This document shows, one piece after another, positions 6,278 through 15,125 of a stretch of DNA of 64,000 nucleotides (position 1 is the stretch's first letter; each line of letters opens with the position of its first letter). The notes below the pieces were generated by a model that saw nothing but the letters and a program-made list of their open reading frames with translations, did no database searches and was not told the DNA's origin. The position numbers and the translations under genes are program-made. The DNA comes from Streptomyces alfalfae (GTDB lineage: Bacteria; Actinomycetota; Actinomycetes; Streptomycetales; Streptomycetaceae), in contig NZ_QEXM01000016.1 in NCBI RefSeq assembly GCF_004127445.1, forward strand, positions 85,018 to 149,017, written 5' to 3'.

Positions 6278-9132
6278 AGATCACGTATCTGCTCGGCTGG
6301 GGCGACGAGATGGGCGGGACCGAACTCGCCACGTACACCCAGGCCAAGCACCTCGCCGAGCGCCCGGACATCGAGGTCGAGATCGTCTCGGTCTTCCGCA
6401 CCCGCGACGAGCCGTTCTTCGTCGAGGCACGCGCCCTGCCCGTCCGCTACCTGGTGGACCGCACGGTCACCCCGGAGCGGCCGGTGCGCGACTCGGACCT
6501 CGACGACGCCGCGTGCCGGACCCTGGCCGCGCTCCCCAGCGAGCTGATCAGGCCCGCCTGGGAGGACGCCTTCGACCGGCTCTCCGACATCGAGATGGCC
6601 GACGCCTTCGCCCGCCTGGAGACCGACGTCCTGGTCACCACCACGCCCGCGCTCCTCGCCGCCGCCGTGACCCTCGCCCCCGCGCGCGTCGTCACCGTCC
6701 ACCAGGAGCACCGCCCCACCCAGCGGCGCGGCCCCTCCGGCGAACCGCTGCTCCTGCACGCGCCGCGCCTGGACGCCCTGGTCACGCTGACCGGCCGCAC
6801 CCGGGACTGGATCGCGGAGTCCCTCGGGCCCACCGCGCCCGAGCTGGCCGTCATCCCGAACGCCGTGCCGGACGGCTTCCGGCCGCGCGCCGACGGGGAG
6901 TCCACGGTCATCGTCATGGCCGCCAGGCTCACCGGCGAGAAGCGCGTCGACCACGCCGTGCGGGCCTTCGCCGAGGTCGCCGACGCGCACCCGGAGTGGA
7001 CCCTGCGGATCTTCGGCGGCGGCCACCGCGAGCGGCACCTGCGCCGCCTGGTCGACGGCTTCGGCCTGCACGACCGCGTCGAACTCCTCGGCCCCTGCCA
7101 GGACATGGCCGCCGAGTGGGCGAAGGCCGGGCTCAGCCTGATGACGGCGGGGCACAACGAGGCGTTCCCGCTGGTCCTCCTGGAAGCGCTGGCCGCCGGG
7201 GTGCCCGTGGTGGCGTACGACGTGCTGACCGGGCCCGCCGAGATCGTGCGGCACCGCGTCGACGGGCTCCTCGTGCCACCGGGGGAGATCACCGAGCTGG
7301 CCGCGGCCATGGGTGAGCTGATGGGCGACCCGGAGAAGCGGCGCGCCTGCGCCCGTGCCGCGCGCGAGGGCGTCTACGCACGCTTCTCCTCGGCCGCGGT
7401 CACCGCCCGCTGGGAGGAGCTGTACCGGCGGCTCGTGGCGGGGCGCGACCGTCCCGAGCGGCTGCGGGGGCGCGCGGACCGCGTGGCGCTCGGCGTCGCG
7501 TCCGGCGGCTGCGGGTTCCGGCCCACCGCCCCGCACACCTTCGACGCCGCGGCGGCCGACGGCGAGCGCGCGCGTGAGGACGAGATCGTCGCCGCCGACA
7601 CCACGGGCCGCGTCATCCGCTCGGTGGGCCGCCTCGCCGAACGCCGCGACGACGTCCTCGCGCCCCGCATGGCGGCCTGGAACCTCGAACTCACCGCGGA
7701 CGCCCTGGAGGCGGAGGGCGTCCCCTACGTCAAGGTCCGCACCCACGACGGCACGGCCCACACCCTGGCCGTGGCCGCCGAGCACCGCGACCACGCGCTC
7801 AAGGCCCTGGCCGGGGCGTTCGCGGGGAAGCCCGTCTACGCCGAGCTGGTCAACCCGCGCGACGCGGCGCCCGGCGCGGTCCTCGCCGAACGGCTCGACG
7901 CGATCGGCGAGGTGGCGGGCGTCAAGGTATTCAAGCCGGTGACGACGACCACGCTGTCCCTGCGCCACGGCACGGCCCAGGCCTGCACGGTGGCGTTCTG
8001 GGGGCGGACCGAGGGCGGCCCGTTGGGCACGGAGGGCTTCCGGGCGCCCTTCGGCGCGACCCTCGCCGGGGCCGAGCTGCCCTCGCTCACGCCGACGGCG
8101 ACACTGCGCGTGGCGGAGCGGGACTACCCCACCCTCGACGTGTTCACCGAACTGCTCGTCAAGGACGTCGACTTCCCCGTCGACGCCGTCTACACCTGGG
8201 TCGACGACTCCGACCCCGAGTGGCGCGCCCTGCGTGACGCGGCACGGGGCGCGGCGGGGCGCGAGACCGCCGACGACGGAGCGGTGCGCTTCCGCAACCG
8301 CGACGAGCTGCGGTACTCGCTGCGCTCCCTCGCGATGTACGCGCCGTGGATCCGGCACGTCTACCTCGTCACGGCCGGCCAGCGCCCCGCGTGGCTCGAC
8401 GCGGACCACCCGGGCCTAACGGTCGTGGACCACCGCGACCTCTTCGCCGATCCCGGCGCGTGCCTGCCGACCTTCAACTCGCACGCCATCGAGTCCCAGC
8501 TCCACCGCGTCGACGGCCTGTCGGAGCACTTCCTCTACTTCAACGACGACATGTTCCTCGGCCGCCCCACCAACCCCGACACCTTCTTCCACAGCAACGG
8601 CATCGCCCGCTTCTTCTGGTCGTCGGCGTCCGTGCCCGCCCTGCCGGTCTCACCGGACGACGAGGGCTATCTGGGGGCGGCGAAGAACAACCGCGAGCTG
8701 CTGCGCCGCGCGTTCGGCAGGACGACGACGCACAGCTTCTTCCACGTGCCGTACGCGCTGCGCCGCAGCGTCCTGGAGGAGATCGCCGAGCGGTTCCCGC
8801 AGGAGTGGGAGGCCACGTCGCGCAGCCGCTTCCGCTCGACGGGCGACCTCTCCGTCGTCTCGTCCCTGCACCACCACTACGCGTACCTCACCGGGCGCGC
8901 CGTGCCCGGCGGCATCTCGTACGACTTCGTGGACATCGGGGACCGCAAGGACCACGCGCGGCTCGGGCGGCTGCTGCAGAACCGGGACCGGACGGCGTTC
9001 TGCATCGGCGAGTCGCACGACAGCGGCATGGCGGACGAGGAGATGGCGCTGGCCATCCGGTCGTTCCTGACGGCGTACTTCCCGGTGCGCTCGCCCTACG
9101 AGCGGTCGCGGGCCGTCACGGACGCGCCGTGA
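6274..9132 (+). CDS. GT4 glycosyltransferase-Stealth phosphotransferase fusion
   Basis: This 952-residue two-domain protein has an N-terminal half (about 1-400) that is a GT4/GT-B glycosyltransferase: GWGDEMGGTE near the start and an acidic motif EAFPLVLLEALAAGVPVV near 295. The C-terminal half carries the Stealth signature regions in order: CR1 VDAVYTWVDDSD (about 634), CR2 with RNRDELRYSLRSL and FLYFNDDMF (about 673-765), CR3 HSFFHVPYALRRS (about 819), and CR4 CIGESHDS (about 909). Stealth proteins are hexose-1-phosphate transferases that build phosphodiester-linked polysaccharides and are related to human GlcNAc-1-phosphotransferase. The protein could add a sugar and then a sugar phosphate to a wall or capsule polymer. 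ATG 6274 overlaps the previous stop. The 3' end overlaps the convergent next gene by 17 bases. Confidence 0.88.
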   Translation: MKITYLLGWGDEMGGTELATYTQAKHLAERPDIEVEIVSVFRTRDEPFFVEARALPVRYLVDRTVTPERPVRDSDLDDAACRTLAALPSELIRPAWEDAFDRLSDIEMADAFARLETDVLVTTTPALLAAAVTLAPARVVTVHQEHRPTQRRGPSGEPLLLHAPRLDALVTLTGRTRDWIAESLGPTAPELAVIPNAVPDGFRPRADGESTVIVMAARLTGEKRVDHAVRAFAEVADAHPEWTLRIFGGGHRERHLRRLVDGFGLHDRVELLGPCQDMAAEWAKAGLSLMTAGHNEAFPLVLLEALAAGVPVVAYDVLTGPAEIVRHRVDGLLVPPGEITELAAAMGELMGDPEKRRACARAAREGVYARFSSAAVTARWEELYRRLVAGRDRPERLRGRADRVALGVASGGCGFRPTAPHTFDAAAADGERAREDEIVAADTTGRVIRSVGRLAERRDDVLAPRMAAWNLELTADALEAEGVPYVKVRTHDGTAHTLAVAAEHRDHALKALAGAFAGKPVYAELVNPRDAAPGAVLAERLDAIGEVAGVKVFKPVTTTTLSLRHGTAQACTVAFWGRTEGGPLGTEGFRAPFGATLAGAELPSLTPTATLRVAERDYPTLDVFTELLVKDVDFPVDAVYTWVDDSDPEWRALRDAARGAAGRETADDGAVRFRNRDELRYSLRSLAMYAPWIRHVYLVTAGQRPAWLDADHPGLTVVDHRDLFADPGACLPTFNSHAIESQLHRVDGLSEHFLYFNDDMFLGRPTNPDTFFHSNGIARFFWSSASVPALPVSPDDEGYLGAAKNNRELLRRAFGRTTTHSFFHVPYALRRSVLEEIAERFPQEWEATSRSRFRSTGDLSVVSSLHHHYAYLTGRAVPGGISYDFVDIGDRKDHARLGRLLQNRDRTAFCIGESHDSGMADEEMALAIRSFLTAYFPVRSPYERSRAVTDAP

Positions 9133-11212
9133 GGAACAGTTCGCGGACCACCCGCTCGGCGGCGCCCCCGTCGTCGTAGGGGCAGAAGCGGGCGCGGAAC
9201 GCGGACCGCAGCGCCGCCGCCTTTGGGGAGTCCCAGGCGCCGTCCCTGAACAGCTGCGCCAGGGCGTCCTCGGTGGTGGCCGTCGCGCCGGGCGTCTCGC
9301 CGGGGCGTCCGGAGAGCACGTCGAAGTAGGTGCCGCGGGCCAGGCGGTAGGCCTGCCAGTCCGGCGCGTACGTCACGATCGGCCGGTCCAGGCAGGCGTA
9401 GTCGAACATCAGCGAGGAGTAGTCCGTGACGAGGGCGTCGGCGGCCAGGCAGAGGTCCTCCACGCGCGCGTGGCCGGTGACGTCGACGAGCTGCGGATGC
9501 CGGTCGAGCCCGGCGGCGACGCCGTAGAAGTAGTGGGCGCGCACGAGCACGACGTACGAGGGGCCGAGGCGCTCGGCGAAGCGCGCGAGGTCCAGGCGGG
9601 GCTGGAAGCCCTTCTGGTAGTCGCGGTGGGTGGGCGCGTAGAGCAGCACGGTGCGTCCGTCGCCGACGCCGAGCCGGGTGCGGATGCGCGCGATCTCCTC
9701 GTCGTCCGTCGTGTAGTACACGTCGTTGCGGGGGTAGCCCGCCTCCAGGGCGCGGTAGGCCGTGGAGGGGTAGACCCGCTCCCACACCTCCGTGGAGTGC
9801 GGGTTGGAGGAGAGACTGAGGTCCCACTGGTCGGTGTGGTCGAGGACCTTCTGGAAGCTGATGCCGTGGGTGCCCGCGGGGTAGCGGCGCTGGTCGAGGC
9901 CCATCGTCTTCAGGGGCGTGCCGTGGTGGGTCTGGAGGTAGACCTGCCCCGGGCGTTTGGTGAAGCCGCCGGGGAAGCTGGAGTTGTTGACGAGGTACGT
10001 CGCCCTCGCCATCGCCTCCCAGTACCGCCGCGAGCCCTCGATGACGTACTCCACGCCCGCGGGCACCTTGTGCTTGTTGCGGCCGGAGACCACCCACACG
10101 CCCCGGATGTGCGGGGCGAGTTCGCGGGCCTTGGCGTGGATCGCGGCCGGGTTGCAGGAGACCCCGCGGTTCCAGTAGGCGCCGTAGACCGCGAGGTGGG
10201 GGTCGAGGGAGCGGCGCAGGTCGGCGCGGTAGACGGCGCGCATGGCGCGGGCCCGCAGCTTCTTCTTGCGCTGCTTGAGCTCCCTGGTGACGCGGGCCCG
10301 CCGGGCGTCGGCCTCGCGCAGGCCCGCGTAGGCGGCGTAGGAGGCGGCGGCGAGCGCCTTCTCCGCGGGGCTCCGGGGCTCCGGGGCCCGCTGGGGCGCG
10401 TACGCCCGGTACACGCGCGCCGCCTCGCGGAAGAAGTCGCGCCGGTCGGCCGCCCGGACGCGCCCCGGGTCGTCGAGGACGGCCATGAGGTGCGCGGCGG
10501 CGTGCGGCAGGAGCCGGGCGCGGTCGGCGGGGCCGGCGGCGGCGAGCAGTTCCTCGTACCGCTCGACGACGGCGAGGTGCTGCCTGCCGGGCGTCTTGGC
10601 GAAGCTGCCGCCGCGCCGCTCGCGCCAGCGCACGCAGTTCCGGTCGAGGACGGCGACGCGGTCCCCGGCCCGCAGGGTCGCGGTGTGGACGGGTACGACG
10701 TCCTCGTAGGGCCCCGCGGAGAACGCGAGTCCGCGCTCGTGCCAGAACGCGCGCCGGAAGACGCGGTTCCAGGCGGCCGGGGTGTGGCCGAGCGGGTCGC
10801 CGGTGAGGCGGTCGCCGCCGGGGCGCACGTGCTCCCACCAGTCGACGCGGTCGTGGCCGAACAGCAGGACGTCCGGCTCACCGTGTTCGGTGAGGGCGGC
10901 GTCCAGGGCGTCGAGGGCGCCCGGCAGGAGCAGGTCGTCGCCGTCGAGGAAGAGCAGGTGGTCGCCGGTGGCGCGGCCGACGCCGGCCTCGCGGGCGGGG
11001 CCGGGGCCCGACCGCGCCGGGAGCCGCACGAGTTGCACGCGGGGATCGCGCTCCGCATACTCCCCGGCGATCGCCGCACAGGCGTCCGGCGAGGCGTCGT
11101 CGACGACGATCAGCTCGACGTCGGCGAAGGACTGTGCGAGCACGGAGTCCAGGCATTCCCGCAGGTAGCCCTGGACACGGTGGGCGGGGACGATGACCGA
11201 GAAGCGCGACAT
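9116..11212 (-). CDS. GT2 glycosyltransferase-TagF-like glycerophosphotransferase fusion
   Basis: The N-terminal domain (about 1-230) is an intact GT2 fold: FSVIVPAHR, VVDDASPD (Asp 38/39) and the metal-binding FLDGDD (Asp 90/92/93). The C-terminal part (about 300-690) is a CDP-glycerol:polyglycerophosphate glycerophosphotransferase (TagB/TagF) domain with THHGTPLKTMGLD (about 427), LYAPTHRDY (about 524) and TDYSSLMFD (about 594). Such enzymes polymerise glycerol- or ribitol-phosphate chains of wall teichoic acids at the cytoplasmic membrane. ATG 11212 (MSRFSV) is preferred because the GT2 fold begins directly after it; an ATG 17 codons upstream (11263) is possible. It lies alone on the minus strand, divergent from another GT2-TagF gene. 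Confidence 0.88.
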   Translation of the reverse strand: MSRFSVIVPAHRVQGYLRECLDSVLAQSFADVELIVVDDASPDACAAIAGEYAERDPRVQLVRLPARSGPGPAREAGVGRATGDHLLFLDGDDLLLPGALDALDAALTEHGEPDVLLFGHDRVDWWEHVRPGGDRLTGDPLGHTPAAWNRVFRRAFWHERGLAFSAGPYEDVVPVHTATLRAGDRVAVLDRNCVRWRERRGGSFAKTPGRQHLAVVERYEELLAAAGPADRARLLPHAAAHLMAVLDDPGRVRAADRRDFFREAARVYRAYAPQRAPEPRSPAEKALAAASYAAYAGLREADARRARVTRELKQRKKKLRARAMRAVYRADLRRSLDPHLAVYGAYWNRGVSCNPAAIHAKARELAPHIRGVWVVSGRNKHKVPAGVEYVIEGSRRYWEAMARATYLVNNSSFPGGFTKRPGQVYLQTHHGTPLKTMGLDQRRYPAGTHGISFQKVLDHTDQWDLSLSSNPHSTEVWERVYPSTAYRALEAGYPRNDVYYTTDDEEIARIRTRLGVGDGRTVLLYAPTHRDYQKGFQPRLDLARFAERLGPSYVVLVRAHYFYGVAAGLDRHPQLVDVTGHARVEDLCLAADALVTDYSSLMFDYACLDRPIVTYAPDWQAYRLARGTYFDVLSGRPGETPGATATTEDALAQLFRDGAWDSPKAAALRSAFRARFCPYDDGGAAERVVRELFLTARP

Positions 11213-11360
11213 GGCAACCGACCGTAGCCAGCGGGACACCCCCTGTCGAAGACCACGCGTCACTCATCCGGGTGGAAGGCGGCGAAGTGGCTGACCAGCG
11301 CGAGCGAGCAACGGGCAAAGGGGATAAATATGCCCGTACTCTCACGAAAGGCCGGTCGCC

Positions 11361-14300
11361 GTGCAGCCCCGTCTCAGCGTCGTCGTGCCCATCTACAACG
11401 TCGAGGAGTTCCTCCAGGAGTGCCTTGAGTCGATCGCCCGGCAGACCATCGGCGGTCCTGACCGGCCGGGCGGCCCCGAGGGAGCGGGCGGGCCCGGGGG
11501 CGTGGGGGCGGGCGGGCCCGAGGGGGCGGGCGGCCTCGAATGCATCCTCGTCGACGACGGCTCGACGGACGGCAGCCCCCGCATCGCCCGCGAGTTCGCC
11601 GCCAGGGACCCGCGCTTCGTCTACGTGCGCCAGCGCAACGCCGGGCTGAGCGCCGCCCGCAACACCGGGGTGCGCAAGGCCTCCCCCACCGCGGAGTTCC
11701 TCACCTTCGTCGACAGCGACGACGTCGTGCCGCACGACGCGTACCAGCGGATGATCGCGAGCCTCGACGCCACCGGGTCCGACTTCGCGAGCGGCAACGT
11801 CTGGCGGCTGACCGAGCGCGGGCGCTCCCAGGCCTGGCAGTACAAGTGGCTCACCGAGCCGCGCAGCCGTACGCACATCACGCGCGACCTGGACCTCCTC
11901 GCGGACCGCGTGGCCTGGAACAAGGTCTTCCGGCGCTCCTTCTGGGACCGCCACCGCTTCGCCTTCCCCGAGGGCAAGCTCTACGAGGACACCCCCGTGA
12001 TGATTCCGGCGCACTTCCTCGCCGGCTCCGTGGACGTGCTCAGCGACCACGTCTACTACTGGCGGGTGCGCGAGGGCTCGATCACCCGGCGGCGCACCGA
12101 CGTCAAGGGCGTGCGCGACCGCGTCGCCGCGTGCGCGCACGTCAGCGCCTTCCTCGCCACGCACTCCCCGCGGCTGAAGAAGACCTACGACGCGTCCTGC
12201 CTGCGCGACGACTTCGTGTACTTCCTGGAGGGGCTGCCGATGGGCGGCCCCGAGTACCGCGCGGCGTTCATGACGGACACGGCCGCCTTCCTGCGCCGCG
12301 CCGACCCGTCCGTCATCGGGGAGCTGCCCGTCGGCCTGCGCGTCAAATGGCAGCTCGTGCGCGAGATGCGGACCGCCGAACTCATCGCGCTGCTCGCCTT
12401 CGAACGGGCCAACGGCGCCGCCTTCCACGTGCGCGGCACGGTACGGCGGCGCGCCGCCTACCCGGACATCGGCCGCGTCCCCGAGAAGCTGCTGCGGCTC
12501 GGCCGCGACGAACTGCCGGTGGTGGCCCGCGTCGACGAGACGCGATGGGGCGACGACGGCAAGCTGCGGATCAGCGGCTACGCCTACGTGCGCAACCTGG
12601 AGGCGAGCCGGCCGGGGCACTGCGTCAAGACGGGACTGCTCCGGTCGACCAGCGACAGACGGCAGTTCCGCCGGGTGCCGACGCGGACCGTCATCGCGCC
12701 GAAGGCCACCGAGGACTCCCGGCAGCGCCTGCACTGCTACGACCTGTCCGGCTTCGAGATGACCGTCGACCCCGAGCGGCTGAAGACCGGCGGCCGGTGG
12801 CGGCCCGGCGCCTGGCTGCTCGGCGTGGTCGTCGCGGGCCACGGCTCCGTGCGGCGCGCGGCCGTCCGCGCCGCCGACGGTTCCTCCGCGCAGACCCTGG
12901 TGCGCGAACTCGGCGACGGCCTGCGCCTGGCCGTCGGCTACAGCAGGGGGCGGCTCGTGCTGCGCGTGCAGGAGTACGCGGCGCGCGTGGAGGCCCACCG
13001 CCTCGACGGGGGCGACGTCGTGCTGAGCGGCAGCCTGCCCGGCGGTCTGCGGCCCGAGTCGCTGCGCCTGACCCACAAGCACTCCGGGACCCACTTCGCC
13101 TACCCGCTGCGCCTCGCCGAGGGCCGCTTCGAGGTCCGCGTACGCCTCGGGGACCTGACAGGGGTCCCGCCCGTGCCGCACCTCGCGCCCAAGGAGGTCG
13201 AACCGCCGCACGGCGACCGCTTCCAGGCCAATCTCGTCCTGCCCGACGGCACTCTGAAGTCCCTCGCCGCGACGCTCGACCTGGCGCCCGGACGCTACCC
13301 CGCAGGCCCCGGCCGTGAGCTGTGCGCCACCGCCAACGACCAGGGCGCCCTGGTCGTGGAACTGACCCGGCAGCCGGTCGTCGACCGCGTCGAGTGGGGC
13401 GCCGACGGCACGCTGACGGTGGAGGGCGTGGCCACGGCGGCGTCGTGGCCCGAGGCCGAATTCGTCCTGCGGCACAGCGGCCTCGACGAGGAGCTGACGG
13501 TCCCCGCCGAGCGCACCGGCGACCGCTTCCGCGCGGTGCTCGCGCCGGGCGGCGGGGCGCTGCGGGAGGGGCGGTGGTACGCGTTCCTGCGGGAGACCGG
13601 GGCGGCCGGGGCTGTCGGGGTGACTGGGGCGGCCGGGGCTGTTGGAGTGGCGGGGGCTGTTGGAGTAGCGGGGGCTGTTGGAGTGGCCGGGGCGAGCAGG
13701 GCTGTTGAGGTGGCTGGGGCTAGCGGGGCGGCCGGTGGCGGGGCGGACGACAGTGGCGGGGCGGCCGGTGGCGGGGCGGACGACAGTGGCGGGGCGGCCG
13801 GTGGCGGTGCGGACGGCAGTGGTGGTGCGGACGGTGGTGGTGCGGCCCGTGGCCACGACGGCATGCCCGTGCGGCTGCTCGCCTCCGTCTCCGCCGCGCT
13901 GCCGCTGCGCCGTGCCGTGCAGGGGCGGGACTTCGCCGTCGACCGGCGGTTCGGCGACCGGCTGCTGGTCGAGGCCGGGTCCGTCCTCGCGCGCTCCGAA
14001 CGCGGGGCGTACCGCCGGCACAGGCTCCGCACCGGCCACTACCCCGCCTGCCGCGAGCGGCCCCTGACCGACGCCGTCCTGTACTTCGACGGCGACTCCC
14101 CGCGCGCCGTCCACGAGGAGCTGGTGCGGCGCGGCGCCGACGTCGAGCACCTCTGGGTCACGCACGACCAGCAGACCCGCGTGCCCGCGGGCGCCAAGGG
14201 CGTGGAGGAGCACAGCGCCGCCTGGTACGAGGCGCTGGCCCGCTGCCGGCGCGTCGTCACCTCGGGGCACCTGCCGGACTTCTTCGAGCGCCGCGAGGGC

Positions 14301-15125
14301 CAGACCGTCGTGCAGACCTGGAACGGGGCCCCGCTCAAGCGCATCGGCATCGACCTCACCGACACGCTCTACGCCGACCACGGCCACCTCGACGCCCTGC
14401 CGAGGCTGTCGCGCCAGTGGGACGTCCTCGTCTCGCCGAACCGCTTCTCCACCCCGCACCTGGGCCGCGCCCTCGCCTACGACGGCGAGGTGCTCGAAGC
14501 GGGCTCGCCCCGCAACGACGTGCTCTTCGGCGACGACCGCGGCAAGGTCGCCGACCGCGTCCGCCGGGAGCTGGGCATCCTGCCGGACAAGCGGGTCGTG
14601 CTCTACGCGCCGACCTACCGCGACCACCTCGCGTACCGCCCCGGCCGCTTCCGCTACGAGCCCGCGCTCGACTTCGGCGCCGCCGAGTCCGCGCTCGGCG
14701 ACGACCACGTCCTGCTCGTCCGCAAGCACCCCCTGACGACGGGCCGGCTGCCGGGCGCCCGGCAGCCCTTCGTGCACGACGTGTCGGCGCACCCGAGGGC
14801 CGCGGAGCTGCTGCTGATCGCGGACGTCCTGGTCACGGACTACTCCTCCCTGATGTTCGACTTCGCGCACACCGGGCGGCCGATGCTCTTCCACGCGTAC
14901 GACCTGGAGCACTACCGCGACACCGTGCGCGGCTTCTACCTCGACTTCGAGACGACCGCGCCGGGGCCGCTGCTCACCTCCACCGGCGAGGTCGTCGAGG
15001 CGCTGTGCGACCTGGAGTCGATCGCGGACCGGCACGCGGAGGCGTACGCGGCGTTCCGCGAGGCCTACTGCGACCTCGACGACGGCCGCGCGGCGGCCCG
15101 CGTGGCGGAGAGGCTCATGCGGTGA
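11361..15125 (+). CDS. Large GT2-TagF-like fusion with Gly/Ala repeat inserts
   Basis: 1254 residues. The GT2 domain comes first (SVVVPIYNVEEF; VDDGSTDG about 64; FVDSDD about 116), then a beta-rich middle (about 390-745), then a TagF-like domain: QTWNGAPLKRIGID (about 984), YAPTYRDH (about 1082) and TDYSSLMFD (about 1159). Two low-complexity inserts stand out. One is a Gly/Pro/Glu loop of about 26 residues between the first helix and second strand of the GT2 fold (11450-11535). The other is a linker of about 90 residues made of AGAVGV and AAGGGADDSGG repeats (about 745-833). In the TagF core, Asn replaces the His that the two other TagF fusions have before GxPLK. GTG start after GAAAGG; the stop overlaps the next GTG. 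Expected role: wall-polymer chain synthesis. Confidence 0.87.
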   Translation: MQPRLSVVVPIYNVEEFLQECLESIARQTIGGPDRPGGPEGAGGPGGVGAGGPEGAGGLECILVDDGSTDGSPRIAREFAARDPRFVYVRQRNAGLSAARNTGVRKASPTAEFLTFVDSDDVVPHDAYQRMIASLDATGSDFASGNVWRLTERGRSQAWQYKWLTEPRSRTHITRDLDLLADRVAWNKVFRRSFWDRHRFAFPEGKLYEDTPVMIPAHFLAGSVDVLSDHVYYWRVREGSITRRRTDVKGVRDRVAACAHVSAFLATHSPRLKKTYDASCLRDDFVYFLEGLPMGGPEYRAAFMTDTAAFLRRADPSVIGELPVGLRVKWQLVREMRTAELIALLAFERANGAAFHVRGTVRRRAAYPDIGRVPEKLLRLGRDELPVVARVDETRWGDDGKLRISGYAYVRNLEASRPGHCVKTGLLRSTSDRRQFRRVPTRTVIAPKATEDSRQRLHCYDLSGFEMTVDPERLKTGGRWRPGAWLLGVVVAGHGSVRRAAVRAADGSSAQTLVRELGDGLRLAVGYSRGRLVLRVQEYAARVEAHRLDGGDVVLSGSLPGGLRPESLRLTHKHSGTHFAYPLRLAEGRFEVRVRLGDLTGVPPVPHLAPKEVEPPHGDRFQANLVLPDGTLKSLAATLDLAPGRYPAGPGRELCATANDQGALVVELTRQPVVDRVEWGADGTLTVEGVATAASWPEAEFVLRHSGLDEELTVPAERTGDRFRAVLAPGGGALREGRWYAFLRETGAAGAVGVTGAAGAVGVAGAVGVAGAVGVAGASRAVEVAGASGAAGGGADDSGGAAGGGADDSGGAAGGGADGSGGADGGGAARGHDGMPVRLLASVSAALPLRRAVQGRDFAVDRRFGDRLLVEAGSVLARSERGAYRRHRLRTGHYPACRERPLTDAVLYFDGDSPRAVHEELVRRGADVEHLWVTHDQQTRVPAGAKGVEEHSAAWYEALARCRRVVTSGHLPDFFERREGQTVVQTWNGAPLKRIGIDLTDTLYADHGHLDALPRLSRQWDVLVSPNRFSTPHLGRALAYDGEVLEAGSPRNDVLFGDDRGKVADRVRRELGILPDKRVVLYAPTYRDHLAYRPGRFRYEPALDFGAAESALGDDHVLLVRKHPLTTGRLPGARQPFVHDVSAHPRAAELLLIADVLVTDYSSLMFDFAHTGRPMLFHAYDLEHYRDTVRGFYLDFETTAPGPLLTSTGEVVEALCDLESIADRHAEAYAAFREAYCDLDDGRAAARVAERLMR
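11450..11535 (+). repeat. G-rich repeat coding an insert in a GT2 domain
   Basis: Imperfect repeats of GAGGGAGCGGGCGGGCCC type encode alternating Gly/Pro/Glu/Ala. The plus strand has at least four runs of three or more G at short spacing, so a G-quadruplex is plausible. The insert sits in a loop ahead of the VDDGS strand and should be solvent-exposed. Confidence 0.6.
13590..13860 (+). repeat. Two tandem-repeat families coding an interdomain linker
   Basis: An 18-bp family (GGGGCTGTTGGAGTGGC type, about 13600-13690) encodes elastin-like AGAVGV units. A 33-bp family (about 13725-13840, nearly three copies) encodes AAGGGADDSGG units. The reading frame stays open through both. The repeats lie between the beta-rich middle and the TagF domain of the surrounding gene and should form a flexible spacer of variable length. 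Confidence 0.8.

Noticed and set aside
13590..13860. Possible CRISPR-like or satellite array
   Set aside because: The repeats are contiguous, lack unique spacers and are translated in frame within a gene.
10878..15035. A 1385-codon minus-strand open frame opposite the GT2-TagF gene, and a 1097-codon one at 5116-8409
   Set aside because: Both are low-complexity shadows of genes with clear motifs on the plus strand.
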